Positions 23,250 to 35,154 of a DNA stretch of 64,000 nt are shown piece after piece. Numbering within the stretch: position 1 is the first letter of the stretch; every line of letters begins with the position of its first letter. The position numbers were made by a program, and so were the translations under genes. The stretch spans positions 139,785,609 through 139,849,608 of the forward strand of contig QVOM02000034.1 of the NCBI GenBank assembly GCA_003586115.2. Reading direction: 5' to 3'. The notes under the pieces were generated by a model. That model made no database searches, had not been told where the DNA came from, and worked only from the letters and a program-made list of their open reading frames with translations. The DNA comes from Salvator merianae. Taxonomy: Eukaryota > Chordata > Lepidosauria > Squamata > Teiidae.

Positions 23250-23930
23250 ATGCCCACCCTTCTAGAAGGCATGGACACCATGTGCCACACGGCATGCCCA
23301 ATATGTTCTGCAGACACTGTCCTGGACCCTGGCTCAGCCAAACAAGGATAGGCAAATTTTTGTTCTGAAGCAACATGTTGGCTTACTGATAAGAAACCAC
23401 ATGGTATAATGCACTTACAAGAGGATATTCCCATCTGTATTCAGCTAACAAGCCTCTACCTAAACATTCCAGTCTCTTTCCTTTGTCCTCAAGCCTCAAC
23501 TTTGAGGAGCATTCTCCAACTCAGACAGGTATTTATTCTCCATCCCTTATTTCTCTGTACCATGAAAACCCACAGTCAATGAGGTAAGCCAACAGGGAAG
23601 GTTGTAAGACAAAGGTGAGAGTGCCAATGCCAACCTTACACGGCATGCCCAATCCACACTTTTGATGGCACTCGTTTTCCTGAGTGAACTGTGATAGAGA
23701 TGTGATTTTCACGTGGTCGCATGTGGTTGCCACCATGATATTCTGTCCCCTTACCACTTTTTTGACAGTGATTGGAAGTGCACTAAAGAGCAGTCTTTTT
23801 TATAGCCCATGTTTCCTGTGTGAACCATTATCAGTAACACATTAGATCACTCCATTTTCCACGGATTCTCCTTGTCGCCTTTCCACCAGCTAGCAGTTAT
23901 GTTTTCATTAAATGGAGGCATATCTTTACT
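23250..23930. other. Unassigned sequence
   Basis: No gene recognised. The segments GTTTCTTATCAGTAAGCCAAC and the region near 23750 show nothing familiar. Confidence 0.35.
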
Positions 23931-25545
23931 TTACTTTACTTCTTTACTTTAATTTCAATTTCTACCCCGTCCTATACCGAGGGATCCCAGGGCGGCTTAC
24001 AAAAACATCAAAATACAATTACAATAAAAACACCATAAAAACATTATAAAACATCATAAAACATACAAAAAGCTTACAAAGCTTATAAAAACAATTACAG
24101 TAAAAATCCCATAAAAACATTAAAAAACATCATAAAAAAATTTCATGGCTCCCACCACGAAACCACCCTCACCCAACAATACAATAGTCCAGCAGCAATG
24201 AGGAGGGCTTCTCAGAGGGTCAAGACCCATATGCCTGGGCAAAGAGGAAGGTCTTTACCAGGCACCGAAACCCGAACAGGGATGGCGCCTGGCGAATCTC
24301 AGTAGGGAGGCTGTTCAACAACCTGAGGCAGTCACAGAGAAAATCCTCCCGCTCACCCCCACCCCCCACACTAATGCAGGGGAAGGAATCACCAGGAGGG
24401 ACTCCCCCTGTGACCTATACGTGCGGGCAGGCACGTATGGGTGGAGGCGCTCCTTCAGGTAGGCAGGGCCCAAACCATTTAGGGCTTTATAGACCAAAGT
24501 CAGGACTTTGAATTGAGCCCAGAAACGTATTGGAAGCCAGTGAAGACTCTTCAGAACTGGCGAGATATGCGCACGGCCTGGTTGACCCGACAGCAGACGA
24601 GCTGCTGCATTCTGCACCAGCTCCAGTTTCCGGACCGTCTTCAAAGGTAGCTCCATGTAGAGCGCGTTACAGTAGTCCAAACGGGAGGTTACCAGGGCAT
24701 GCAGAACTGTGGCCAGGTCCCCTGCGTCCAAATACTGACGAAGCTGCCGAACCACTCGGAGCCTCTGGTAGGCACCCCTGGCCACCGCCGCCACGTGTAA
24801 TTCAAAGGACAGCAATGAATCCAGGAGGACCCCCAGGTCTCGCACCCGGTCCCTTAGGGGAAGAACATTCCCATCCAGCACCAGGTGTCCCGCAATGACT
24901 GGAACACGGGGGCTCTGAACCACAGAACATCCGTTTTGTCTGGATTCAGTTGAAGTTTATTGGTCCTCATCCAGCCCGACACTGCCCCCAGGCAGGAGTC
25001 CAGCACAGAGAGTGCCTCACCTGACTCTGCTGGAATCGAGAGGTAGACCTGGGTGTCATCTGCATATTGATGGTACCCAACCCCAAACTCCCTAATGACC
25101 TTCCCAAGCGGCTGCATGTAGATGTTAAACAGTAGTGGGGACAACACTGAGCCCTGGGGAACCCCGCAAGGGAGTTCCCATGGCTGTGAGCACTGGCCAC
25201 CTACCACCACTCTCTGACACCTCCACCGGAGAAAGGACTCAAGCCACTGCAAGACAGTGCCCTGAAGGCCCAGCCCTCAAAGTCAGTCAATGAGTATACC
25301 ATGGTTGATAGTATCAAATGCAGCCGATAGGTCCAGGAGAACCAACAAGGAGGCATGACCCCTGTCTCTCTCTCGAAGTAGATCATCCATCAGGGTGACC
25401 AAGGCAGTCTCTGTGCTGTAGCGCCGCCTGAAACCGGATTGAAACAGGTCTACATAATCAATATCCTCCAGGAATGTCTACAGTTGCCTCCCCACTACCG
25501 TCTCCAAAATCCTGCCCAGGAAATGTCTCTGTTGGCATATGGGAA
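23931..25545 (-). pseudogene. L2-like LINE, reverse transcriptase and 3' end
   Basis: On the minus strand this runs from the RT N-terminal part (about 25540) through the C-terminus (about 24315) to a 3' UTR ending in a (TTTAC)n-like tail at 23935-23960. Visible RT blocks are the FQSGFR segment, LLDLSAAFDTI, GVPQGSVLSPLLF and the catalytic YHQYADDTQ (about 25050-25075). The C-terminal part has ALVTSRLDYCNALY and LHWLPI. It is split into two main frames (24315-24923 and 24854-25252) by frameshifts, and the endonuclease is missing. The tail block (GGCGGCTTACAAAA) recurs inverted at 55960-56020. Confidence 0.9.
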
Positions 25546-25599
25546 AAGCAGAAGATGCAAACACACAGAATTGAAGCTATAGCAGCTATCATTGCACTA

Positions 25600-26215
25600 C
25601 CTTTCCTTTACTTCTCCTCCCCTTAATCCCCAGTGAAGATGGTTTCGGCTCCTCCAGGTAGCAGGAATGAAAAGCAGTGCAGTTGGGCTGCTGAAACATT
25701 CTCATAGTCAACCCATGACTTGTCTGCAGCCAGAAATCCTTTCTAGTAAACCAAATACTGAAATTGATTTCAATATGCTCCAGCATAACAGGAAGGGGTA
25801 AGTGTGAGGTGGAATGATAGGTTGAAGTAGAGGTGTTTTACAAAGGAGGCTGCAATGGGAAATAGGGTGGATTTTCATGTGGTGTGGCACGTTAAGCTTG
25901 AGCACAACTAGGTTGACGTGTTCAAAAATCTCAAATGGGCTGATAAATTGGGAGTCCAGATTTTGAAAGGGTGAAGGAAACAAAGGTGGATGGTCGGTAA
26001 TCAAACATTGTCCCAACATTTAACTGTTTACCCACAGACCTGTGTTTGACAGCCTGCTCCTTGTAGGCAGCTTTAGCTTCATTAAGAGTGAGTGCCAGAT
26101 TAGACCAGGAGCAAAGGACATGACCAGCCCTTTTAGAAAGTGAAGATGCAGAGTCTGAGGTTGTCAGAAATGGAAGAAGACCCTGTATGTCTGCATATAC
26201 AACCTTAAAAAGAGA
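25600..26215 (-). pseudogene. Gypsy (chromovirus-type) integrase C-terminus and chromodomain remnant
   Basis: The minus strand carries LNEAKAAYKEQAVKHR (26120-26070 region), a degraded GPF-like segment (ISPFEIFEHVNLVVLKLN), then MKIHPISHCSLL, which matches the conserved HPVFH-x-S-LL block at the end of Ty3/gypsy integrases. Weak chromodomain-like residues follow (FTRKDFWLQT, then EEPKPSSLG near the polyprotein end). At least one frameshift joins the two open frames. Orientation is opposite to the gypsy pieces at 5950-11627, so this is a separate copy. Confidence 0.7.
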
Positions 26216-26324
26216 CACTTTTTACAAGCATGAACAGAATAGTTACAGACAAATGCAGCTAAAGTGAGTAAATCAACACAATCATCCTGCTTAGTGAAAT
26301 AACCAATATACAATTATTGGTTCT

Positions 26325-26464
26325 TCCAGAACAGAGCCTAGTTTTAGGGAAAGATTATATATTTTGAACTCTTCTAATATTTCCTATTGATTTACTTTTA
26401 ACTAGTTTTCTCATTTCCCTTAGGAAAGTTTAAGGTCTCCATGTTAGATTGTGTTGACAACTTA
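26325..26464 (-). mobile_element. CR1 LINE fragment, left side of split copy
   Basis: Two CR1 segments seen intact at 62550-62585 and 63235-63335 appear here adjacent to each other (AGCCTAGTTTTAGGGAAAGA, then GAAAGTTTAAGGTCTCCATG), so roughly 650 bp of the element has been deleted. The segment is interrupted at 26465 by Harbinger-like element H and continues at 27637. Confidence 0.85.
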
Positions 26465-27636
26465 GGGCACGGTCCAATATCGTAAATTTAATCCGTACCA
26501 GAAGAGTACAAGGATTGAATTCGTCTTCTGATCATTCCTACATTTGCATTTTAACACGGACTCAATTTGGACTTGTTCATTCTCACGCTGATGTTTCCCT
26601 TGTGTGGCATGAGGAAACAGTACCTTTTCTGCCTCCACCCCTCACCAAATTCCCCTCCCTGTGCAATCAGTGATCGGCTGCAGTCCCAACATTCAAATCT
26701 TGATGTCACAAGGGTGGGCAAGTCAAGCTCCATCCTCCGTATGTCCCTGCTGCCACCTCAGAACATGGATTCACTTGGCAATGTTACTAGACATTCATCA
26801 TTTGCTCCTTCTCCCCCTCTAGCCTGTATCTACACAAGCAGAACTTTAATACAATATGTCCAGCACAATAAAGCTTCTTAAAGGGCAGATGGCGATTTCT
26901 GCTCCATTGCAATCGCACAATTTAAGAGTAGCGCAAAAGCAGGGAGAGGTCTGTGAAGGAGGGGAAACATGAGGGGGGAACATGGCAGGGCTCTATTATC
27001 CTGATAGTGTAGTTCATGGCCAGCAAATGGACTCTGCCTCACCTCCGCCCAAGACATCCATAGTAGCATGTGTCCCACTATGTAGCTGTGTGCTGCCGCT
27101 GACAAAACAGATACTGAGCGGGTTCTTTGTTGGGGCAAGAGGACTGCACCCCCAAACAAGTGCAGTCTGTTTTTTTGGTTTAATCAGCAGATGGAAGCGG
27201 AAGAAGCCTTTAATTTATTCCTAGCAGTGTTAAATGGGGGATAAAGGAAGAGAAAGGACCACAGTTTAGCAAAGCAAAATGGAGGACGGTTTTCTTTTTT
27301 CCTGGCAGCACGGGAAGGGGGGATAATAGAGGCAGAAGGAGCTACTGGGATTCCTGCCCACCCACAAAGTCTGTCACTGGACTGCAGGAAACAGGGAGCC
27401 CTCCCTCTGCATGCCCCCAAAAAGGTACAGTCCCTACCAAATGGTCTCCTTCTGTGTTCTCACATCACAAAGTAAAGTGGGCTAGTGATCTGGAATGGCT
27501 TGAGAACTCATTAAATGCGAATGGCCGGATTTTGCCAATTTAGTCCAGAAAAACTACGGAAAGGCAAGATCACATCAGGCCAGTGGAAACTGAAGATGGC
27601 CCATAAACTGATTAAATGCTGTGTGGGAACGTGGCC
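26465..27636 (+). mobile_element. Harbinger-like element H, complete copy (1,172 bp)
   Basis: The best-bounded copy. It sits inside CR1 with a TTA on each side (26462-26464 and 27637-27639). Removing the element and one TTA gives CAACTTACTGTTTGTATTT, which aligns base for base with the uninterrupted CR1 at 63330-63350, differing only by substitutions. The ends are imperfect inverted repeats: left GGGCACGGTCC, right inverted GGCCACGTTCC. A 3-bp TWA-type duplication is typical of PIF/Harbinger transposons. No transposase is encoded. Confidence 0.9.
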
Positions 27637-28466
27637 TTACTGTTTGTATTTAAGTTGAAGGTTACCTCATTATGGTCGCTGTTCCCTATTGGAACAGTGA
27701 GTTACAGTGAAATCTTGATCCTGTGCATTACTTAGGATCAAGTCCAGGATTCCCTTTCCCCTGGTTGGTTCCACAACCATTTGCTCTATTTAGTATGTCT
27801 AGGAGTTTTATCTCTTCTATCTCTCTTATCTCAACAAGAGTTTACCCAGTCTATGTTGGGATTACTGAAGTCCCCTATTCTGATTACCCTTTTCTTTTTT
27901 GATGCCTTTTTGACCTCATTTTCCAAATATTGGTCTCTTTTGGAAGCTGGTTGGGAGAGCGACAGCATGTCCCTAATATTAGACTTGCTTTCTGACCTGG
28001 TATTTGTTAACCACAATGCTTCTGTGGATGGGTCTGATTCACCTGGTCATTCCAGTTCATAAGATTCTAACTCTTCTTTCATGAACAAGGCTATCCCACC
28101 TTCAAATTAGCCCTTTCCTGTCTTTTCTGTACAGTTTGTAACCTGTGATAGTTGTATCTTTTTTTCATCAGCCCACCAGGTTTCAGTTATGCCAATAATA
28201 TCAATTTTATTATCCATCACTAAGCATTCCAGCTCCCCTATTTTGCCTCGGAGTCTTCTGGCATTTCTGTACACGCATTTGTATGTACTATCATGTTGAA
28301 GTTCTGCCCTGTAGGATCATGTGCAATTATAGACTGCTTCTTGCATCTTTGAGCTTGAATAATATGGACAAGTTCGCACTATGTGCATAACTCCCGGCCT
28401 TCTCATTCAAATGTACTCTTTCACGAACCGTATAATGCCCAGCTGCTGTCAGCTTTTCCCCAGGGA
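27637..28466 (-). pseudogene. CR1 LINE ORF2 endonuclease remnant
   Basis: The minus-strand continuation of the CR1 copy. Recognisable endonuclease blocks include IDIIGITETWW near 28200, FEGGIALFMKEE, and IGDFSNPNIDWVNSC near 27840-27880 (the family's GDFN-x-P-x-IDW block). The frame contains stops and frameshifts. Upstream it joins the ORF1 esterase-like region. Confidence 0.85.
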
Positions 28467-29425
28467 TCAGTTTAAAGGCTGCTCTGTGACCTTTTTAATA
28501 TTAAGCGCCAGCAGTCTGGTTCCATCTTGGTTCAAGTGCAACCCATCCCTTTTGTACAGGTTTGGCTTGTCCCAAAATGTTCCCCAGTTCCTGACAAATC
28601 TAAACCCTTCCTCTCGACACCACTGCCTCATCCACGCATTGAAGCTCCTGAGCTTTGCCTGTCTAGCTGGCCCTATGCATGGAACAGGTAGCATTTCTGA
28701 GAATGCAACCTTGGAGGTCCTGGATTTCAATATTCTCCCTAATAACCTAAATTTAGCTTTCAGGACCCCCCACTTAACCTTCCCAGCATTATTGGTACTG
28801 ACACGTACTATGGCCACTGGCTCCTCCCCAACACTATCTACTAACCTATCTAGATGCCATTTGATGTCCGCAACCTTTGTACCTGGCAGGCAAATCACCA
28901 CGTGGTCCACATGCCCATCACAAACTCGTCTCTCTATATTTCTAATAATTGAATCATCCACTACAAGAAGCCCCACTCCCATCACCTATGGAGGAGTATC
29001 CTCAGTGCAAGGAGATATAAGCACATCCTCTAAGGAAGGGGTCCCAACTAAGGGAGCCTATCCCTGACCCTCTTCCTCAGCCTGATGTCCTCCCCGCCTG
29101 AGTCCTCTACTTTCTAAGGCAGCTGGAGGGCTGCACACCATGGAGTAGGATGCTACTACTGCATCCCTGAAGGGTTCGTCCTCATGCCTGTCCCTCTCTC
29201 TCTGCTTCTCCATGTCTACTACCTTGGCTTCAAGGGGAAAAAATCGTATCCTGAGCTCCCTGAGGAGCTCACTGCACCGACCACACAACTATGGTTTCTG
29301 CCCAGCAGACAGATATATGACACTCAATGCAATACACTGGAAAGCCCCCTTCCTCCTGCTGGTTACCTACCTTCATTACTTTTACATTATTTTTGTTACT
29401 ATTTAAATGCTTTTTTTTACTTACT
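28467..29425 (-). pseudogene. CR1 LINE ORF1: zinc-finger-like N-terminus and esterase-like domain
   Basis: On the minus strand the 172-codon frame 28985-28467 matches the SGNH/esterase-like domain of CR1-family ORF1: VVDDSIIRNIERRV at the start, LPGTKVADI, and near the end FWDKPNLYKRDGLHLNQDG, which carries the D-x-x-H pair expected for the block V. Upstream (29290-29058) is a CGRCSELL cysteine pair followed by a charged, coiled-coil-like segment (LEAKVVDMEKQRERDR). The related copy at 35200 keeps more of the cysteine motif. One stop separates the two parts. The role in the living element is RNA binding and chaperoning; this copy is dead. Confidence 0.8.
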
Positions 29426-29619
29426 TAATTTATGATTTTAGTTTTGGTTACTATTTAGATTCTTTTTCTTTGAATTATTTAAATTATTCTTTCAGTGTTT
29501 ACTACTATTTCAATTATTCTTTTAAAAAAATAATTCTAAATTAGTATTTTTTTTTGTTACAGTATATATTTTTTCATGCCATTTAAAGCTTAAAGTTCAT
29601 AGTTTTAAAGTGAACATAG
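29426..29619. other. Very AT-rich spacer
   Basis: T- and A-rich sequence with short homopolymers; no gene. Confidence 0.5.
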
Positions 29620-29997
29620 TTTTAAAGTTCTGCTTGTGTAGATAGAGGCTGTAGTGGGGAGAAGGAGCAAATGGCGAATGCCTAGTAACGCTGCCAAGTG
29701 AATCCATGTTCTGAAGCAGCAGCGGGGACATACGGAGAGCAGAGCTTGACTTTCCCACCCCTGTGACGTCAAGGTTTGAACGTTGGGACTGCAGCCAATC
29801 GCTGACTGCATAGGGAGGAGAATTTGATGAGGGGTGGAGGCAGAAAGGGTACTGCCAAGCACGGGAAATATCAGTGTGGGAACGAGCAAGTACGAATTGA
29901 CTCCGTGTTAAACTGTAACTGCGGGAACGTCCAGAAGACGAATTCACTGCGTGTACTCTTCTGATTCGGATTACATTGACGATGTCCGACCGCAGCC
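29620..29997 (-). mobile_element. Harbinger-like element H, partial copy (left end, inverted)
   Basis: The reverse complement begins GGCTGCGGTCGGACATCG, the left end of H, and aligns for about 380 bp (including GTCAGCGATTGGCTGCAG and ATGGATTCACTTGGCAGCG) before stopping in AT-rich DNA. The right part of the element is missing. Confidence 0.85.
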
Positions 29998-30734
29998 TGA
30001 TAGTCATGAGAAAGAGACTGGGAGTCAGTCCTTCATCTATCTTTTTTAGTTTAGGAATTAGTCCTTTAAGATTTTCCTAACATAACATCTTAGTTTTATA
30101 TTCTGAAAATTAATACAGGAGTTAATAATAATAAAAAAGAGAACCTGAGACTGCCATAAGGCTGACTAGGTGACCAGGGCTCTCTTGTCCTTTTTGTGCC
30201 TTTCTTCCCTGCCTCATTGAGCTCTTCTTAGAATGGAGAGGCATGAGGAATACCTATATGGCTCTGCTGCTTAGAAGACATGAAATGCTGTAGCTGAGGA
30301 ATGGGAATGCCAGATTGCAGCCAGGCTGCTGCTGTGCTTGGTGCTTATTCTTATTCTTAATGCCCTTTGTGTGTCCATCTTGGGGAGGATATTCATCTTG
30401 CTTTCTTCACCAGGGCCTGTTCCATGCTAGCTGTGCTCCTGGTCTTAATGTTTAGCCAGGGCTGTGCATCCGCTGAATAAGTCTGGCTAAATGTCTGGGC
30501 TGACAATATCCTGGGGCCAGTTGTCCTGGCTCTGAGTTGTTTTCACCAACACCAGCAGGCTGCTGTAGATGCTAGCTAGTGAGGCTCCTTTACAATTTGC
30601 TTGGCATACCTGGGGCGTCCTGTGAAGGAAGGGAGGGTCAGGGTGACAGGCAGCTCATCTTGGCCCAGGCGCTTCAATTGCCATGTATGGCAACAGTGCG
30701 TGCATCTGGTTCTCCTTGGCCAGGTCCCATTTCA
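29998..30734. other. Unassigned sequence
   Basis: No gene or repeat recognised. Confidence 0.4.
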
Positions 30735-30990
30735 CCCTAGTTTATTTTATTTTATTTTCATCCTGCCCTACACCTGAAGATCTCAGGGTGGGTTATAATA
30801 AATGCAGAATGTAAAATGCACACACTAAAAACAGCAAGCGTTCTTGAAAGTGGAGAGGGGAAGCTATTTCCTTAGCCCAAGGCCATGGTAAATAGGTGTG
30901 TCTTCATTGCTCTCCTCAAGATGTAAAGTGGAGCTACCTAACACATCCTTAAGACTCGAGACCCCTTCCTAGACAGTGTGGGTAAAATAC
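30735..30990 (-). mobile_element. L2-like LINE, 3' tail
   Basis: The reverse complement ends ACCCTGAGATCTTCAGGTGT, then GGGCAGGATGAAAATAAAAT, an L2-type tail like those at 2500-2570 and 23935-24000. The tail repeat is (TTTTA)n at 30737-30760. The 5' side is truncated. Confidence 0.7.
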
Positions 30991-30999
30991 AAGCTACCC

Positions 31000-32240
31000 T
31001 AGTTGCTCAGCGAACCCTTACGCGATGAAGCCAAGGAAAGGTATCTCCTTTCACAGGGGTCGGGCGTCCTTCATTGCTCTCTGGCCTGTCCGATGCTGGG
31101 GCAAGGATGCAGGAAGGGAGAGATCCTATGGTGGGACGGAAAAGTTTCGCGCTTCGAAAAGACCAAGGAGAAAATCGTTTTACGATTTGTGTTTTGGGTC
31201 TTTTTCCAAGCCTGCTTCAGTACGTTGTTTGGCTGCCCCACCTCTCGTCGGAAGCAGAAAGCAAAGCGGCCGCGATAGCAGCGGCAAGGATGCTCCTCGC
31301 GGGAGATCCAGACACGGAGGCTGAGAGAGGGGTGGAGCTCTTGGACAGATGCTCGCGGTCCCCGTCTTGGCTAGGTGGGACGCCCCTGACCCCTGTCGGA
31401 GGACTCGGTACTCTCGTCTCGATTTTGAGAGGCGCTCTCGGCTGAGACGAAGGTGAGAGCCGGGCGCCGAGAGGAAGGGCTGGAGGCAGAAGCGAGGGGC
31501 CGTCGCGTGGCTCAACTGGGAGGATGAGATGATGTCGCCTCCTGGGACAAGAGAACGAGAAGAGCCTGTGGTGGTGGGGGGGCAAACTAAAGAGCGCAGG
31601 CAGGGCGAAGGGGACCCGTTCGTTGTGGTGCATGGGGATGGTACCTCGTGAAGAAGACGGCCTGGGCGGGCCGCGCCTTCCGCCACCCAAGATGCTGGCG
31701 GCGGGGGGGAGAGGCGGGCACAGAAACTGTATCGTATTAGAAAAAGTCCTGCCTGGCCGGCCCTCCGGGCCCGCAGATGCCTTTTAGCCGGCCTCTTACG
31801 CGGCAGTGAGAGGTGGACGTCGAGAAGGGCCTGTCAAGCAGGCAAGCAAGCTGAGGAAGGGGGAGGAAGACGCCCGCGCGGCTACTGCCGCCCCTCCGCG
31901 ACCTGGAGGAGGAGCAGGGAGAGGCGCGTGGGAGGAGGCGGATTCAGAGATCAGTGCGTTAAATAAAAAAGTGTCTGTTTCTCCTGCTCAGCCACTCATT
32001 TAATTCGAAATAAGCTCCCTTTTGCTGCAGATAGTATCATGTATGTTTAAAATAAAAATAATAAATGGCGTGCCTCGAGCCGTGTCTACGACCTGGCTTT
32101 TCTGCGCCTATAAAATCTCTTTGTGTCTCAGCTAACCTCACCCTTGGCGCTGAGACGGGGCCTCGACTGCTGCTGTTTTGGGGACCCTGTCGGAGGCTCC
32201 AGCCCCGCCGCTGTTTTCTGCTTCGTACGCCAGTGCTGGA
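31000..32240. promoter_or_regulatory. CpG island, candidate promoter
   Basis: The sequence changes abruptly to GC-rich with many CpGs (e.g. GCGGCCGCGATAGCAGCGG at 31265) and contains no recognised transposon. GC-box-like GGGGCGG/GGGCGGG words occur, and a TATA-like CTATAAAAT is present near 32108. Frames of 120-168 codons are open on both strands but resemble no protein, as is common in CpG islands. It lies about 7 kb upstream of the first PDE4DIP exon on the plus strand, so it could be its promoter or that of an upstream or divergent gene; this is inference. A possible splice donor AAGGTGAGAG is at about 31448. Confidence 0.55.
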
Positions 32241-33879
32241 TTTGTCCATGGTGTTGTATTCTTAAGAAATGGAGGGATGAAGTTGGGGGAAAGATTCAGA
32301 AGAGTCACCTTTTCCAGTGCCCCTTCAGGCCAGCTGAGAATAGTCTAAAGCTGATCGTGGGAGGCACGGTGGCTTCCTCTTGCCCTTGCTATTACCGCCA
32401 CCACACGCTGAATGCAGCAGTTCATACACAACGCTGGAGCTGGACTGGGTGGCGACTAAGGCTCTCTTGGTATTTCCTGCTGGTTTTTACAAATCAGAAG
32501 GTTTGCTTCTCCTTATTGCTTGGCAGAGCTTGTCCTGCATGTCATGTGTGCTTGATGGAACACATGATGGCAGTGCAGAAGATTCTTTGATTATTGTAGG
32601 GCAGCCTGCCTGCTGTTTTCTTTTCCATCCCTTGGGAGTAGTGAACTGGGCCTGATTCATATTTAAAGGCAGTTGTGCCAACAAGGCCTCAGTCACACTC
32701 AGTAACACAAACCTCATTTCATGACTGAGTGCAAAATGTGTCAGTATAAACTTTGCGAAATTGTCACTTTGCACATTGTTTATGCAAAGCAATTTAAATA
32801 TGAACCATACATGCAGTGTTATTCATCCTACATGTTAATATTTGTTAACCATAGAAGCAAGAACATTTTTGAACTAAGAATATAAGAAGTCCCTTGTTTG
32901 ATCAGACCGTTTAATCCTTTGGTGCACACTGATGATGATGAAGGATACAGGAAAATAGCTAGAGAGCAGGTGGAGGAAATTTCCTGATAAACGCAATCCA
33001 GACATATATTCATGCATGTTATTGTGTCTATTCCGCTGTGATAAAGGGAACAAAGAAGAATTTATTTTCTGTCTTCATTACAACCCATCAAGTTGATAAG
33101 GCAAATTTTCTGAGTGGTTTGTGATCATTTGGTAACCCTCATTGAAGTCGGGGCCTTAGAAGCGCACTCTAATCAAACTCCAAGACACTTGTGGAGAAAG
33201 TCACGTGCATTCTGGATTTTGACTCCACCCTTAATGCAGAATCTGTAAAGTGGTGCACTGTTAGACTTCGATGGATGACTTTCCGTTGCTGGAACCTGAG
33301 TACGGACAAGGTATTTGGATATGACGTAACTGATCATGTATCTTCTGGACTCTTGTCCATAATGATATTTAGCCATGCAAAGATATGGTCCAGGGCTGGA
33401 AGACTGTTCATGCTTCTTTGAGGAACGGGACCAGATTGCATCAAGACAATAATCTACCGATTACTAAAGAAAACTTGCTTGCTCCTCAGGACATTGATAA
33501 CTAGAATTCTATTGCCAGTGTCCCCTTTTTGGGAAATGTACAGGAGTGTATGATAGCTGACTAGGACCAAGTACCCTTAGACATTACCAGGTTTTTAGCT
33601 AAATTTCAGTATTAAGGTCTGGTTTTGGCATGGAATCAGTTTTTCTTCCCTATACTACGATTTGTTCTTAGAGAGGGGCTTGGGGAAATGCAGCTGTGTC
33701 AATTTGCCTGTTTTCTTCTGGGGCACCTATGTGAGCTGGAATTAAGGAGGACTGCTTTGTGATAGTTTATCTGCTGCTTGGATGGTCTTACCCAGATGTT
33801 TAATCTAACCATACTTGAAATGAACAGTTCCATAAGGCTTAATGTTCTCACATACTTTGTTCAAAATCTACATATCTCT
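32241..33879. other. Unassigned sequence
   Basis: No gene or named repeat seen. The composition returns from GC-rich to AT-rich over the first 300 bp. Confidence 0.4.
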
Positions 33880-34490
33880 GCTTATCTAAATTGCATCTCT
33901 ATAATGGATGTGTCATGGGATTTGGAGTGCATTGTCGTCAATACACAGATGATCTACAGCTTTATTTCTCTCTTATGTTAAGTGCAAGAGGACCTGTAGA
34001 TGTGCTGAACCAGTCTCTAGGTGCGTAACGGATTGGAGTCATTGCTGGCAGGTGGTCCTGTGATCTAGAAGTGTGCAGAATTTTGTGTCCTTTAGGATGA
34101 GATCCATAGTCTGGAAATCTCCTTGTCCCAGTGCTGGCATTAGAGCACTGAGTGGCTTCAGTGGCATGGAACACTGAAGCTGCTGGCCTAGCTTTGACCC
34201 TGCTTGGACGATGGCTGTCTTGGTGATCTGTGCACTTGTGATATGCGCTCTTGTACCTCTTGCTGTAGGTCACTGTGATGTTTCTTCTGTGGGGTTACCT
34301 TTCAAAGTGCTTTGGAAACTGGAGCTAGTGCAGGCAAAATGAATGATGAGAATTCATCATCATGAACTTTATAACATCAGTTCTTGACCTCCTGCATTAG
34401 CTAGTTACGCATTTTGAGGTTCAGTTAAAAGTGGTGGTAATGCTTTTTAAAGCTTTTCACTTTTAAACCAATGTTATTTGGGTAAGCATA
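33880..34490 (+). pseudogene. L2-like LINE, reverse transcriptase C-terminal remnant
   Basis: The plus strand around 33910-34010 reads GVHCRQYTDDLQLYFSL, the catalytic YADD block of L2-type RT with Ala changed to Thr. Further on, GLPFKVLWKLELVQ (about 34290-34330) and VQLKVVVMLFKA match later C-terminal blocks. Many stops and frameshifts make this an old copy. Edges are approximate. Confidence 0.65.
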
Positions 34491-35154
34491 GTAAAGCACA
34501 GTGGCAATACGGAGAGAAACATTTTATCAAAAGAGACTGCTTTAGGAAAAACATAGAAGTAAAAGATACTGTTATCACCTGTTAATATCACCTGTTAATA
34601 TTTTTTTAGAAAAAGTTAAGAAGAAATAAAGCATCTCTCTCGTAAGCTTCCAGCAGGTTTGACTTTATAGAGCCCATCATTAGAAAAGCAAGCCTATTCC
34701 ATGATGTTTTGTTCTTTGAATAGTCAGCAGGAAACTGGGACAAAGAAAATCAAGGCAGAGAACAACAACAAAAAAGAATGCTGGCGCATGCCTTAGGTGA
34801 CATAGGCCATGGTTAGGCTGTAAATTGGAAGTAAGATACTGTACTTTTTACTTCCTACAGGTAGCTTCATTCCTTATGAGCCTAGCTTGAATCTAGATTG
34901 ATCTGCAGTCTATCCAATAACATCAAAAGCAACATCTGTTCCCACACAAACTGACCCTGACTCTGTGATCAATATCTGGGACCATTCTGTGTTTTCTTTC
35001 CAGGTGAAGCTAAGAAAAATTGGGCCTTTTCGATAGAGATGTCCCCCCATTTGTGGAAGTATCTCCACAGGAAAGCTCACATGGCACCACATCTAACATG
35101 ATTTAAATTTAAATAATTTAGAAAAAGATAAAACACTTTAAATAGCAAAAATAA
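34491..35154. other. Unassigned sequence
   Basis: No gene recognised. A direct repeat of TATCACCTGTTAATAT occurs at about 34573-34602. Confidence 0.4.

Noticed and set aside
31074..31690. Open frames of 120-168 codons on both strands
   Set aside because: They lie in a CpG-rich block where stops are rare; no homology, and opposite-strand frames overlap completely.
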